DNA of 64,000 nt from Lanius collurio (GCA_020086605.1 JACBWW010000018.1:14303811-14367810); one strand, 5' to 3'; counted from the first letter of the stretch, positions 51,501-61,498 are shown. The notes: a model not told the origin generated them from the letters alone. Numbers and translations are program-made.

Positions 51501-54500
51501 GACTTCCAGGCAAATCGAGGTGACTTTACTTTGGTAAAGGGCTAAAAAATAAAAGCAAAATGATAAAAAGGAAAACAAGAATAATTGTTGTTTTTCCTGA
51601 CAAAATGAATCTAGGAAAAAACCCTGAAGTTGACAAAAAACATTTAATTGTTTACAGTGTTTTGAAGTTTTCTGTAACAAATGAATTGATTTTTGCTTTG
51701 CTCAATACTTTTCTAGGAGAAATACTAGTGTTTTGTTTACAGACTTTTCATTCAAAATAAAGCCCTCTGATGGACAATTCCCAGCTGGCTGTGCTTTGTG
51801 GTCCCCATCCAAGCACTCTGAGTGCATCCCAGGGCCAGGCTATGGGCTCCATGTGGGGAACTGAGGCACAGTCCAGCCACGGTCCCTGCCACATCTGCAG
51901 CCTCCCCCTGTTCTGCAGCTGGGGTTTCTCTGGCCAGCCTTTTGCCCAGATATTTGGAGACTCTCCAAGGTGCTTAGGAGTTTTTTCTAGCTATGGACAT
52001 GTGTTTTGGGGATTCAGGCTTCCTAAACACATTGCTGAACGCCTTCTGTCATGTACTGAGTGGCTCAGGCTTGTGCCTGGGGTTGCTCCAAGCATCCCTC
52101 TCCCCACAGGGCTCTCTGCACATTGCATGAAAACCAAATCCCTCTGAAGCAGAGGTGCATTGCCACTGTCTTGCAACAGCTTGCCATGTGCGACTGCCCC
52201 TGTTTTCCTTCTCTTTTCAGGAAGCAAAAGCGCTGCTGCGGCGCCACAAGCTGGAGTCTCACCTCTTGCAGGTGGCTGCGGCCGGCCTGGGATATGCCTA
52301 CACAGAGCCGGTAATGCCTGGGTGTGCTGTGGCAGGGCCTGTAGGAGTTCACAGCTGTAGGAACAGCTCCCCCCCTCCCCTCTGCTGTAAAGCCAGTCCT
52401 GTGTAGGTGACTCAGGAGCTGGGTCTTGGCCTGGTTTGTTCCCTGTAGGAAAACAGTGATGGCAAAGCAAAGGCAGGCAGTGCTGGGGTGATGGAGAGGC
52501 ACATACGGCCTCGTCCAGCTCTCCTGCCATGGTGTCTGAGTCTCAGCCACTGCCATGGTGATGGGGTGAGACAGAGATGCCTGGGCAAGCTGGGCTTCCT
52601 AGGTACTCATCACAGTGTGCCAGTTTGGGTTCACATTTTCAATCTGGTGACCTCAGGCCATTGCCCAAAGTTGTGTGGGATGGATCCAGAGAGGCTGGCT
52701 CATGTTCCTGGGAGTCAGGCAGAGCAGGTAATGCCCTGGCTTTGGCTGGAGCATTAAATTAAGAAGTTTGACCTCTCTTTTCCCACAGAACTACTGGAAC
52801 AGGTATGGCGCCCGCCAGGACGAGCACAGGTGAGCCACAGTCATCCCAGCTGAGCTGCAGCTTCACCATCCCCCATGGTGGGATCAAGGGGATGTGCTCA
52901 TGGTGGGGTACCAGTCTGCCCTTTGGGGGTACTGCCTCTCCACCCAGCTCACCATCATGGCTGAATTAGGGACCTTTGCCTTGTACCATTGCAAACATTC
53001 CCACAAGGACCTTATGTTAGCTGAGTGCCTCAAAACCAGCAATGATCTGGAGGGAATTTGATTGAAGGGGCAAATGGTGCTGGTCAGATTTGTTGGTGTC
53101 TGTGCTTTGCTGGTGGAAACTATTGCTCCCATTACTAGAAAAGCAGTGTTTGCCACAGGACAGAGTGAGGGCTTCAGTTTGTATGGCTGTGACATTTGTA
53201 CAAAGTACTGATCTGTTTGGGGTTTTTATGTATTAGTTTCCAAAGGGTGCAAAAGTGCAAGTGCAAGAACTTGTGGCCAAAGTTTAGATGTTCCTCTTCT
53301 CTTTTGCTCCTCAGCATCCCATCAAGTATCAGCAGTGAGCCAGAGGATGGGCCTCGGCTGTCCCTGACAAAGAAACCCATGCCAAAGCCAGATCGAGAGC
53401 TGAAGGAGGGTAAGGCTGATAGAGATGTTTCAACAAAATCAGGGGATGGTTTTTTCCTATTGCTAGAGACTACAGACTGCAAAGGCTGGCCACTGAGCAG
53501 TGGGGGCCACTCCTATTTAAGGGAGTTCAAATTTTGTTTAAGAGACAGAGAAGTCTTCATGCTGCCATAGCATTTCTGGGTCTGTGGATCCCAGGGCACT
53601 GCTCTGCCCTTGGACTTGTTTTTCCCACCTGCTGAGCTGCTCAGTGCAGAGCCCTGAGATGTGGAGCTGGGAGGTTGGATCTTCCTCACCATGGGAAAAG
53701 CAGCACCAGCAAACAGTAGTTTTCCTTCCAGGTGCTTTTAAGATCAAGGTGTTCCCTGTTGTCCAGGCTGCAGAAGAATGGATGCTGGAAGCATCTGGTC
53801 CTGATGCTTTGCTAAATGTGCTGGATCACACCGTATTAGCAACAACTTCTCTTTGCAGACTGGCTTATGATTTCATGTCTTAGCTCACATGAAGTCACTT
53901 GTTTATAAGCCTGTCAGCAGACATTTCAACTGATTTCAGAACATTTTCAGCAACCACAGAAAATACCATAACATCTTCTACTAAAGACAGGATTTTTTCC
54001 CCATAACAATTTTGAAAAACAATATTGTAGCCAAGCACCAAAGCAGAGTCCTTGCTGCAAAACAACAGGGTCTCAAGCCAGGAGGTGTCTTGTGTCTCCA
54101 GCAAGCCAGCTCCACAGCAGCAGGCAATTAAACTCTCACTAATGCAATGGTGGTAGCGCTTTTTGGGGAATTTCACAGCTTTCACCAGCCCGAGTTGTGT
54201 CCAGCTGCTCAGTGTTGTGTTCAGAGTGTTGTTATCCCCTCTCTAGCCATGCATAAAATAGGCAAATACCACAGTAAAATCTCAAAGATCTTGCTTAAGC
54301 CAAGACCTGGTTGAATTATATTTTTTAGCTTGTTTGCCATTTATAACTAAGTATTTTCAGAGTCCTTCTTTCTGTTTTTATTTCTCTCTGTGCTCTTATT
54401 CTGGTTTACTTGCAGAATGTTTTTGTTTACAAAGAAAACTGAAACCATTCAAAAAGAAACTGGGATTTTTGTCCATCCAGCTGCTGCCTTTCTCTGTGGT

Positions 54501-57500
54501 CTTTTTTTCTTTCTCTCTTTTTACTTGGAAAAAGAAAAGGCCGAAAGAGAAAAGTCTGTTTTAATTTTGTACTCTTCTGTACTTCTGCCCTTCCCCCCTT
54601 CCTGCTTTCTGCCAATTCCTTTACTCTCAAAAGTCCAAAGAATTCCTCAGTTTCTTTGGGGTGTTTTTCACAGGGCACAGAGACATGGAACAGGTCTGTC
54701 TCTCTGCTGGTGCTTAGAGGAGGCAGAGGCAAGGAAAACAGGTGGGGGCACACTGTCAGTGTGGGACAAGGGTTCAGTGTCCATGGCACAGAGCTGCCCC
54801 ACTAGATCCCTGGAAGGAACAGAAGAAATGTTGGAAGTGGTGGGTGATGCCTTCCATGTTCATCCCTCATATGCCTGTGGCTGGGGAAGAGCATCTGAGC
54901 TGGAAAACTCAGCCCTGAGTTGGAGCATGCCAGGAGTATGGATTTGAGAATCCTGATTCTGATCCAGCTGCATTTGCAATAAGTGTGGTTATCAGGCAAC
55001 AGAATCAGCACAGTGAATGCCAGAAACGTCCCATCTTTTCCATTTCCGAGAAACCTAACTCATCAGAAATAAAGTTGTGGGCTAATGACAGGGCTCTGTG
55101 GGGGTTACGTGTCCTCCATAGGCCAAGGAAACCTGCCAAGAACACAGTTTTGACTCCATAGGCAGGAAAAGTAAAAGTTACAACATTGTCACAGAGAAGT
55201 TCCCTAGTGCCACATGGTGAGAGGAACTCTGTGGCCTCTCCTTCATTGTGTCTCTGTGACAACAAACAATTTTCCCCACAGTTTAGATGTATTTCACTTT
55301 TTTCCTGGAGAAACATCTGGTTTAGGCTTTTATTGTTACCATTCATTTCATTTTCTTTCTTCAAGGAGATGCAGGAAAGAGACTTCAAAAGATGGTGGTT
55401 TAGGGCTTAGGTTTGGTTTAGGTTTGCTCTGCTTTTTTGATCGGTCAAATTTGATGGGGATGGATTAAAACCTCTCATAAAAAGCTTGCCAGCAGAGGGA
55501 GGCAGCTCAGAGGCAGGATGTGAGGGATGGCAGGGACAGCCATGGCAGCTCCTTTGCCTCAGTAGAGAAGGATTGTCCTCAGAGTGCTCTGGCTCACCCA
55601 CTCCCTGCCTCCATTCTTGGAGGAGAGCAGTGCTTGTTGCAAGCTCAGCACCATGTGAAGTTTTCTCTGTGTATAGAAGACAAAAAACACTGATGACAGC
55701 TGCAGAGAGTGGCTTTGCATGCCAAGCCAGCAGGATCCACACAGCACAAATGCAGTGGGAACCTACAGCCTTGATGGTGTTGACAGCTGGGCCAGAGAGC
55801 CAAGTTAGCCACTGTCCCTGTCTGTCCATGACCCCTTGGGGTTTGGTGTTTTCAGGCTGTGGTCCCTGTGTTTGCAAGGCAGCTGTTGAGATGGTAGAAA
55901 ACACTGATGCTCCTGCAGAAAATTAATTTCATCTCCACGTGTTCCCATTGCTTCTGTTTCTTATGTTACTGATGGGGGGCCAAACTCTGCTCTCTGCTGT
56001 GGAGCTCTTTGCCTGACAAGATGTCAGCAAGGCCAGGGCATGTTCAGCAGGATGGTTTTGTGTCTCTGCTCAGGGGGCCCCCTTCTCTACAGCGACGTGA
56101 AGTTTGTCTACAACTCTGAGCAGCTGAATGGCACCCAGCGAGTGCTGCTGGATAACGTCATCTCGGAGGAGCAGTGCCGGGAGCTGCACAGGGTGGCCAG
56201 TGTGAGTAGGCAGTGGTCCTGGGCTGAGTGTGACAGCTGAGTGAATGAGCAGCCTCTGGAGAGCTTCTGGGTTTATGCCTTGCTCCTGAGTGTTACGGCT
56301 GATGCCGGGATGCCTGTGGAGAGCAGGTGGATGCTTGTCCCCATAGCACACCCGTAACTGCAGCACGGGAGCTGCTGCTCCATCCTGGGCTGTTCTTACA
56401 AACATGCTGCAAGGCAGAGCCTGGGCAGAAGGAGCTCTTTCTCCGTGTTATACACAACCCCAAAGGATGCTAATCCACAAGTCTGGTTGAGCCTTCTCAT
56501 TCATTAATGGAACCTGGTAAGGGACTGAGGGTGCTGGAACATCCCCAGGTAGGAGATGGGTGGTTGATCCCAGCATCTGCATTCACACAGAGCTGCAGCA
56601 CCTTCCCACCCAGCTCACCTGGCCCAGTGAATGCAGCCCTGGGGGATTTGGGGAAGAGGGTGCCATGTGCTTCCATTGCAGACACATCTCTCCTGACAAA
56701 CCAGTTCACCCCTCACCTGTATTCGTGTCTTCCAGGGGATCATGTTGGCTGGAGATGGCTACAGGGGCAAAACCTCCCCCCACACCCCGAATGAGAGATT
56801 TGAAGGAGCCACTGTCCTCAAAGCCCTCAAGGTACAGCTCCCTCTTCCTTCTCCTCCTCTCCTGTGCCCTCCCTCCCCCCCTGCACATTACACTGACCTC
56901 TCTTGGCCTTTCTCCTTGCCCAGTATGGCTACGAGGGCCGTGTCCCACTGAAGAGTGCCCGGCTGTTCTACGATATCAGTGAGAAGGCTCGCAGGATCGT
57001 CGAGTCCTACTTCCTGCTCAACTCCACGCTCTACTTCTCCTACACACACCTGGTGTGCCGCACCGCCCTCTCTGGTGAGGAGTTGGAGATAGCAGTGGAG
57101 CAGGGAGCATGAGAGGGGTTCAGCCCTCCATGGGGGGTTTATGAGTGGGAGTCCCAAGCTCAGAGTAACTCCATTTTGCGTGATGCTTAAATTGGTGGCC
57201 AAGGGCTGGGCAAAGTCTGCCTCTTACAGCAGCAGAAAGTGGGCACTGCTGTCCCAAAGGAGCTCATTTCTGGTATGTCTCTTAATTTTGATGTCTGCAA
57301 CTCTTGTTTTCTCCTCCCTCTTCTCTTTCCTCCTCTGTCTTTTCTTCTTTCCATCCCAGCCCCAGATCTCCATCTCACTTCCCTGCAGTAAGGAACAGGC
57401 AGACCTGTGCAGATCTGAGTCCTCGGATGTTGCCTTTTCTCCCCAGCCATTCCTTTCCTTCTCTCTCCTGTGGACATCATCCAAAGTGGGGTTAGGGTAG

Positions 57501-60197
57501 GCTCCCGCCCCATCATGAGACCCCACAGAGCATGGCATTTCCATCTCATCTACCCCTTCTCCTTCCCCCTTCCTCCATATGGTTCTGCCTAGGCCAGCAG
57601 GAGAGAAGGAATGATCTGAGCCATCCCATCCATGCTGACAACTGCCTCTTGGACCCCGAGGCCAACGAGTGCTGGAAGGAGCCTCCTGCCTACACCTTTC
57701 GGGATTACAGGTAGGAAGGAAGGGAGAGGATGTCCCTAGGGACTTCTCTCCCTCTGGCTGCCCCCACCCATGGCTTAATGGAGCAGTGTGGGATCTGTCC
57801 ACGAGGTGGGGTCAGCCTTGAGACCTCCCCAGTGCTGCCCTTACGGGGATCTCCCACTTCCTTCCCCAGTGCCCTCCTGTACATGAACGCAGATTTTGAA
57901 GGCGGCGAGTTCATTTTCACTGAGATGGATGCCAAAACTGTGACGGTGAGTTGGTGCTGTGGGCCAAAAGCTGTCCTCAGCAGTCCATGCTCAGGGCTTT
58001 GCACTCCCCTGGGCACTCTGCAGCTCCTAACTTGCAAACAACCCATACAAAATCCTGCTGCAGAGGTGCACAGACCTTCTGTTCCCTTCCTAAAGGCCGT
58101 GCCAAGCAGGAAACCTGCAAATCAAGCATCCTCCCCACCCCCAGTTCAGGCAAAGGGCTGGCTGGTAGTTGTCCCCACCTGGAGGACTGCTGAGCTGCCA
58201 CCCCATCTCGTGGTCAAACATGAACTGGTGCCTCCATACAGATGCAATGCCTGATCCAGGTCTCTTCTTCCAGAGTGGGTCACAGTGGTGGACATCAGAC
58301 CCTGAGAGGGATGTGGCTCAGGCATGAACCCTCACCTCTGTTCAAGGCCATTAAGGAAGCTGGGTACTCACTCTGTGGTTGAACAGGGGTCTGGGCACCC
58401 TGCTGGGGTCTCTGGAATCGCTGGAGGGTGGATTAAGTCTACTAAAGTGCCTGAGGGTCGAACCAATTGGCACTTCTGCTCCGTCCTGAGGTCCTGCAGG
58501 ACTCTGGTGGGCTCTGACAAGAGAAGAAAGAAAGAGGTGTTTCACAGCCATGCCAGGCTTACCCCAGACCTCCCTGGAGTTACACCATGGCCCCATTTTG
58601 CTCTAGGTGGTCAGCTGTAGTTTTGCAGAGACCCCATGCCATTGTTGTTTCTGCACAATGTCTGCACAGCAGGAGCAAGCTTCACACCTCCCTCTTTACC
58701 CCACACATTTTCCCAGCCATGCCCAGAGCTCTACATGTCCCCCAGAGCAGCTCAGCAGGTCCTGGGGTAATGCAAAGGGATGTCCAGTGAGGTCCCAGGC
58801 CCTGCACCCTGGTGAGCCCAGCCACAGCCAGCATGTGCAGCTGTGCTGCTCCTTGCCAGCCTGGTGTTGCTGTTTCCCTGCAGGCCTCCATCAAGCCCAA
58901 GTGTGGGAGAATGATCAGCTTCTCGTCGGGTGGTGAGAACCCCCACGGGGTGAAGGCGGTCACCAAAGGCCAGCGGTGCGCTGTGGCTCTCTGGTTCACC
59001 TTGGACCCTCTTTACAGAGAGCTGGTGAGTCCCTCCATTGTGATGTGGGGCGAGTTGGGGCATAGCCAGCATCCCACAGGAGCCAGGGCCATCTTATTCT
59101 CCAGTCCCAGTACATCTGTTTTCCTCCCATTACACCCCCAACAGCAGCATTCCCATGATATGAGCTGGCGGCCCTGGGGCAGGTTTTTGCTGCCAATCCT
59201 GCTCCTGGGCACCCATTTCCCTTGGCCCATGGGGTGCAGTGCTGGGCTGGGGTGCTGAGTGGGGCGTGGAAGGGCTCCGTGCAGGGCTGGGCTGGACATT
59301 TCTGACACCTAGTGGCAGCAGCCTGGTGGATGGGGAACTCCTCCAGAGCCGCCCACAGCTCAAAGTGCTGTGTTGAGTCCTGCTGCTAAGTCCTCTCAAA
59401 GGCATTTTGGCAACCTGAAGTCCATGGCTCTGAGCACCCAAGATGCCTTGCAAGATCTGGGTTGTGGTGCCTTTCACCAGGCACCCTCCACATTCTGTTT
59501 TAAAAAGCTGCTGTACCAGCCCCTGCCTCCCTTTGATGGCAATTCTGATCTGTAAAAATAAAAGGTACAAGACCAAGCAAAACTAAATGCAAGGAGAATG
59601 CAAAATCCTCATTGCTTTCCCCTGTGATGGAGGTGGGCTGTGAGGTTTGGGGGAAAGCTTATTTTCAGACATGTACTTTAATGTCTCTCAGATTTTTTTG
59701 CACTTGCAGAAATTCCTCTAGGCTTGGTGCCTGTGTAGTAGGAGATCAGCCCTGCCCAGGGAGCAGGAAATCAGCCTCAAGTGGAGGGGAGAGGAGGAGG
59801 GTGTGCTGCAGCAGCGGCTGCTAGAGGAGTATGATAAGAGAACTGCAGAGCATCAGCTCTGCCCCAACCACTGCTGCCCTGCAGGGAGGAGGGAATCAGA
59901 TATTGAGGTGGAAAGGGATTTGATTTATTTTGCCCAAGAAATTGCCAGCTCAAGTCCCAGGCGCTCCCCATCCTCTCACCTACACTGCTGGTTCTGGGGT
60001 AAAATCCTTGCTGTGTGTCCTCCCAGCAGTCTGAGCCTCGCTGAATTAGCTGGAGCAGGCACTGAAGCTCTGCTGTTACCATTTCTTCCCTTCCCCTGTT
60101 GCAGGAACGAATCCAGGCAGATGAAGTGATTGCGATGTTGGACCAGGAACATCTAGGACCCAGTGAAATGAACATCAACCCAAAGGATGAGCTATGA
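45413..60197 (+). CDS. P3H2: Prolyl 3-hydroxylase 2, exons 2-15 (5' partial)
   Basis: This is the span of a spliced gene whose 14 coding exons are listed separately. Joined, they give 1641 nt, or 546 codons and TGA, with every junction GT-AG and in phase. The family hydroxylates proline at the 3 position in collagen (type IV and others) inside the ER, using Fe(II), 2-oxoglutarate and O2. Visible residues, numbered within this fragment: CXXXC motifs at 85-89 and 121-125 in the tetratricopeptide-like N-terminal half; N-glycosylation sequons at 298 (NGT) and 387 (NST); the C-terminal dioxygenase domain with iron ligands His418, Asp420 and His490 and the 2-oxoglutarate-binding Arg500; and C-terminal KDEL for ER retention. 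P3H2 is favoured over P3H1 and P3H3 because the catalytic half is nearly identical to my recollection of human P3H2 (SGGENPHGVKAVTKG, LERIQADEVIA, NINPKDEL). P3H3 ends in REEL. Exon 1 (signal peptide) lies outside the window, so the CDS is incomplete at its 5' end. Confidence 0.93.
45560..46481 (+). other. P3H2 intron 2 (922 bp)
   Basis: A GT-AG intron in phase 0. It includes a T14 run at 46183-46196. Nothing else is recognisable. Confidence 0.9.
46482..46671 (+). CDS. P3H2: P3H2 exon 3
   Basis: The exon is 190 nt, starting in phase 0 and ending after the first base of an Asp codon (donor GTGAGA). It encodes the second tetratricopeptide-like unit, with a repeat-type pattern in AGVRHYDKEEYELAIEFLE. 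It contains the CXXXC motif CQIMC followed by EGPQRFEEHE, a signature shared by the leprecan family and CRTAP. Confidence 0.93.
46672..49426 (+). other. P3H2 intron 3 (2755 bp)
   Basis: A phase 1 GT-AG intron, the largest of those fully contained in the window. It has a short perfect hairpin, TGGCCAGG-AATG-CCTGGCCA, at 47912-47931. No other gene or repeat is recognised. Confidence 0.9.
49427..49558 (+). CDS. P3H2: P3H2 exon 4
   Basis: The exon is 132 nt, starting with the last two bases of the split Asp codon and ending after one base of the next codon (donor GTAAAG). It encodes DHYMQVLACKHDC, which includes the second CXXXC motif in this window, followed by the very conserved PIENFLPLHYDYLQFAYYR. 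This belongs to the N-terminal scaffold half, not the catalytic domain. Confidence 0.94.
49559..50687 (+). other. P3H2 intron 4 (1129 bp)
   Basis: A phase 1 GT-AG intron. Roughly 49735-50115 is markedly AT-rich compared with the rest of the gene and could hold a conserved element; no repeat family was recognised. The 3' end is C-rich next to the acceptor. Confidence 0.9.
50688..50830 (+). CDS. P3H2: P3H2 exon 5
   Basis: The exon is 143 nt, preceded by a C-rich tract and CAG, and ends in phase 0 before GTGAGA. It encodes a tetratricopeptide-like helix pair, GDYVKALECAKSYLLFHPDD, followed by the acidic stretch EDVLENAGYYEGLLEG. Confidence 0.93.
50831..52220 (+). other. P3H2 intron 5 (1390 bp)
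   Basis: A phase 0 GT-AG intron with a good polypyrimidine tract (TTTTCCTTCTCTTTTCAG). Nothing else is recognised in it. Confidence 0.9.
52221..52310 (+). CDS. P3H2: P3H2 exon 6
   Basis: The exon is 90 nt with phase 0 at both ends, so skipping it would keep the frame. It encodes RRHKLESHLLQVAAAGLGYAYTEP, abbreviated by its core HKLES and YTEP. The beginning (EAKALLRR) differs from mammals and appears about three codons shorter than my recollection of human P3H2, so this is a variable part of the protein. Confidence 0.9.
52311..52788 (+). other. P3H2 intron 6 (478 bp)
   Basis: A phase 0 GT-AG intron with donor GTAATG. No further feature is seen. Confidence 0.9.
52789..52829 (+). CDS. P3H2: P3H2 exon 7
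   Basis: This is a 41-nt micro-exon between CCCACAG and GTGAGC, starting in phase 0 and ending after two bases of an Arg or Ser codon. It encodes NYWNRYGARQDEH, which matches the family's NYW-RYG-RQDE segment. Confidence 0.88.
52830..53314 (+). other. P3H2 intron 7 (485 bp)
   Basis: A phase 2 GT-AG intron separating the 41-nt exon 7 from the linker exon 8. No further feature is seen. Confidence 0.88.
53315..53409 (+). CDS. P3H2: P3H2 exon 8 (variable linker)
   Basis: The exon is 95 nt, with acceptor CTCCTCAG and donor GTAAGG; it starts by completing a split codon and ends after one base. It encodes the linker between the N-terminal scaffold and the dioxygenase domain, ending in KPMPKPDRELKE. 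Only this terminal lysine/proline-rich portion resembles other P3H2 proteins. The preceding Ser/Glu-rich part (SISSEPEDGPRL) is divergent. Confidence 0.87.
53410..56073 (+). other. P3H2 intron 8 (2664 bp)
   Basis: A phase 1 GT-AG intron. It has a pyrimidine-rich region around 54330-54620 and a very weak MIR-like stretch around 54230-54300 that I do not call. No exon-like segment with P3H2 similarity is present. Confidence 0.9.
56074..56201 (+). CDS. P3H2: P3H2 exon 9
   Basis: The exon is 128 nt, starting with two bases of a Gly codon and ending in phase 0 before GTGAGT. It encodes GGPLLYSDVKFVYNSEQLNG and the start of the dioxygenase region, LLDNVISEEQCRELHRVAS. An N-glycosylation sequon (NGT) is present. 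Confidence 0.94.
56202..56735 (+). other. P3H2 intron 9 (534 bp)
   Basis: A phase 0 GT-AG intron. Retention would stop translation at 56238-56240, 12 codons into the intron. Nothing else is seen. Confidence 0.9.
56736..56831 (+). CDS. P3H2: P3H2 exon 10
   Basis: The exon is 96 nt (32 codons), phase 0 at both ends, donor GTACAG. It encodes GIMLAGDGYRGKTSPHTPNE and FEGATVLKALK, which are part of the catalytic-domain core and nearly invariant in the family. The following intron is only 92 bp. Confidence 0.94.
56924..57074 (+). CDS. P3H2: P3H2 exon 11
   Basis: The exon is 151 nt, starting in phase 0 and ending after one base of a Gly codon. It encodes YGYEGRVPLKSARLFYDISE, then ARRIVESYFLLNSTLYFSY and THLVCRTALS, with an NST glycosylation sequon. 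It is part of the double-stranded beta-helix domain. Confidence 0.95.
57075..57592 (+). other. P3H2 intron 11 (518 bp)
   Basis: A phase 1 GT-AG intron with long C/T-rich stretches around 57300-57360 and before the acceptor. Nothing else is seen. Confidence 0.9.
57593..57710 (+). CDS. P3H2: P3H2 exon 12 (HxD iron ligands)
   Basis: The exon is 118 nt, starting with two bases of a split codon and ending after two. It carries the first two iron ligands in HPIHADNC: the HxD codons His-Ala-Asp lie at 57631-57639. DPEANECWKEPPAYTFRDY follows. The acceptor is CTGCCTAG and the donor GTAGGA. Confidence 0.95.
57870..57945 (+). CDS. P3H2: P3H2 exon 13
   Basis: The exon is 76 nt, completing a split Ser codon and ending in phase 0 before GTGAGT. 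It encodes ALLYMNADFEGGEFIFTEMD and AKTVT, the beta strands between the HxD motif and the distal histidine. Confidence 0.95.
57946..58883 (+). other. P3H2 intron 13 (938 bp)
   Basis: A phase 0 GT-AG intron between two catalytic exons. No repeat or gene is recognised. Confidence 0.9.
58884..59024 (+). CDS. P3H2: P3H2 exon 14 (distal His and 2-oxoglutarate Arg)
   Basis: The exon is 141 nt (47 codons), phase 0 at both ends. It contains the third iron ligand (His at 58944-58946, in GENPHGVKAV) and, ten residues on, the Arg at 58974-58976 that is expected to bind the 2-oxoglutarate carboxylate. It ends with CAVALWFTLDPLYREL. It is almost unchanged from my recollection of human P3H2. Confidence 0.96.
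59025..60104 (+). other. P3H2 intron 14 (1080 bp)
   Basis: A phase 0 GT-AG intron. The exon 14 frame stays open for 77 codons into it, to a stop at 59256-59258. An AATAAA lies at 59557-59562, so use of an intronic poly(A) site is conceivable (see findings). Confidence 0.88.
60105..60197 (+). CDS. P3H2: P3H2 exon 15 coding part (KDEL terminus)
   Basis: This is the terminal coding segment of 93 nt: 30 codons and the stop TGA at 60195-60197. It encodes ERIQADEVIAML and ends NINPKDEL. The KDEL is the ER retention signal expected for P3H1 and P3H2. The acceptor is CCTGTTGCAG. The middle of this tail (DQEHLGPSEM) is variable in the family. Confidence 0.95.
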   Translation, partial: ERIQADEVIAMLDQEHLGPSEMNINPKDEL

Positions 60198-60218
60198 ACT
60201 AGGCCAAAGACTTTTTCT

Positions 60219-60224
60219 ATTAAA
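60219..60224 (+). promoter_or_regulatory. ATTAAA poly(A)-signal candidate just after the stop
   Basis: This second-commonest poly(A) hexamer starts 22 nt after the stop codon and is followed by U-rich sequence. If used, the 3' UTR would be only about 40-60 nt. Confidence 0.3.
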
Positions 60225-60227
60225 TAT

Positions 60228-60236
60228 TTATTTAAT
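60228..60236 (+). promoter_or_regulatory. AU-rich element nonamer (TTATTTAAT)
   Basis: The sequence fits the UUAUUUA(U/A)(U/A) consensus of AU-rich mRNA-decay elements and lies within overlapping ATTTA pentamers 30 nt after the stop. Functional use is inferred. Confidence 0.45.
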
Positions 60237-61498
60237 ATTGTTAATCTTATTAGAACCCTTCTATTTTTGTACAGAGATGCTGTATAAATTAACAGGTTAA
60301 TATGATTGTGGAGTTTCAAGAGTGCCTCTTCTGTGTTTAGCACAGCTTTTGCTGGAGCCCTCATCCCTGTGCCAGCATCTCTTGGTGGGGCTGACTGCTT
60401 CCAGCATTCCCTGTTCTTCTCTAGCACTTCTCAGGACTCATTCAGGCCCACTCTACGCCCTTGGAGAATCTATTTTTTTTTCTTTTTCAACCAAAAATAG
60501 CTGCTTGTCTTTAGCATCTGCTGGAGAAATGTCTCAGGTGTCCTAAGGCACCAGTCTTCCTCCTCCTGCTTCCTCTTAGGGGAAACTAGAGCACAAAAAC
60601 TGGAGTAATGATTGTCCCTCACCATTTGAAATAAGCCTTTTAGGGGAAAAAAACAAAGGAAACCCCAAGTCTTAGCAAAATGGAGATGCCTCTGTAGCCA
60701 TGCAAAGCTGGTGTTTGGGCCTTAATTCTGAGCAGAACTTCCAGAAATCAGCTGCTGAGCAGGGGCATGAGCTGTGCACAGGCATGAAGGGATGTGATTT
60801 GCGGCTGACTCTGGTGAAATAGGGTCTGTCACTCATGTTCAGTCCCTTCTCTTGCTAATGGCCTGGGAACATGAAGAATGCTGCTTCCTTAGAGCTTCCA
60901 GTCCAGTCTGTCCCTGGTAGAACCCAAAGTTTGTAGTCATAATTTCCAGGTCCCTGTTGCAAAGCAGCTTAGGAAGAACCATGGTGTTGGATGGTCACAG
61001 CGCTGCTCTGTACTCTGGATGTCCAGGCAGTGCAGAAGCAGCAGATGTTCATGGTGTGGTAGTATCTATCTGCTCGGAGTGGTTCTGGCCCAGCCTGTTG
61101 CAGTGAAAGCACTTTTTGCAAGCAGTCAATTAACTGCTGCTCAGCCAGTAAATAATCCCTCCCCAGCTATTAAATTTAGTCCTGTGTGTGGGATCAGAGC
61201 AGCCTCATCTCAATCAGAACAGGCACTGAGTCACAGAATTGCTGTCCCAGACCTAAGGACAGCTTTTATTTTGACCCAGAAGCTGCTTCTGCTGCTGGAA
61301 CACAGTTCATAAAAGGCAGATTTTAGCAACCTTGAAATTACTGCAAGGCTGCAATCTATCCCGAAAACACTGCAGGGACCTTTGCTGGAGTTCATATCCT
61401 TGAGCAGCTTTGCTCATCTCCCTGCTGCATTGGCTATTTCTTCAGTCCTTTTCTGCTCCCCTCTGCCAGTTTTGGCATTCCCAGGACTTAAAATCTGC

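Noticed and set aside
51985..52560. Minus-strand open frames of 160-180 codons over exon 6
   Set aside because: They lie antisense to a genuine P3H2 exon and have no family resemblance; they are shadows.
54230..54300. A further MIR-like stretch in intron 8
   Set aside because: Only a few scattered sub-motifs agree; too weak to list as an element.
58450..58475. tRNA-like GGTCGAACC motif (also GGGTCGAATAACC near 51296)
   Set aside because: There is no acceptor stem, A box or cloverleaf around either motif.
45413..60197. Identification as P3H1, P3H3 or CRTAP
   Set aside because: CRTAP lacks the dioxygenase domain, P3H3 ends in REEL, and the catalytic exons match P3H2-specific wording (for example SARLFYDISEKARR and NINPKDEL) rather than P3H1.
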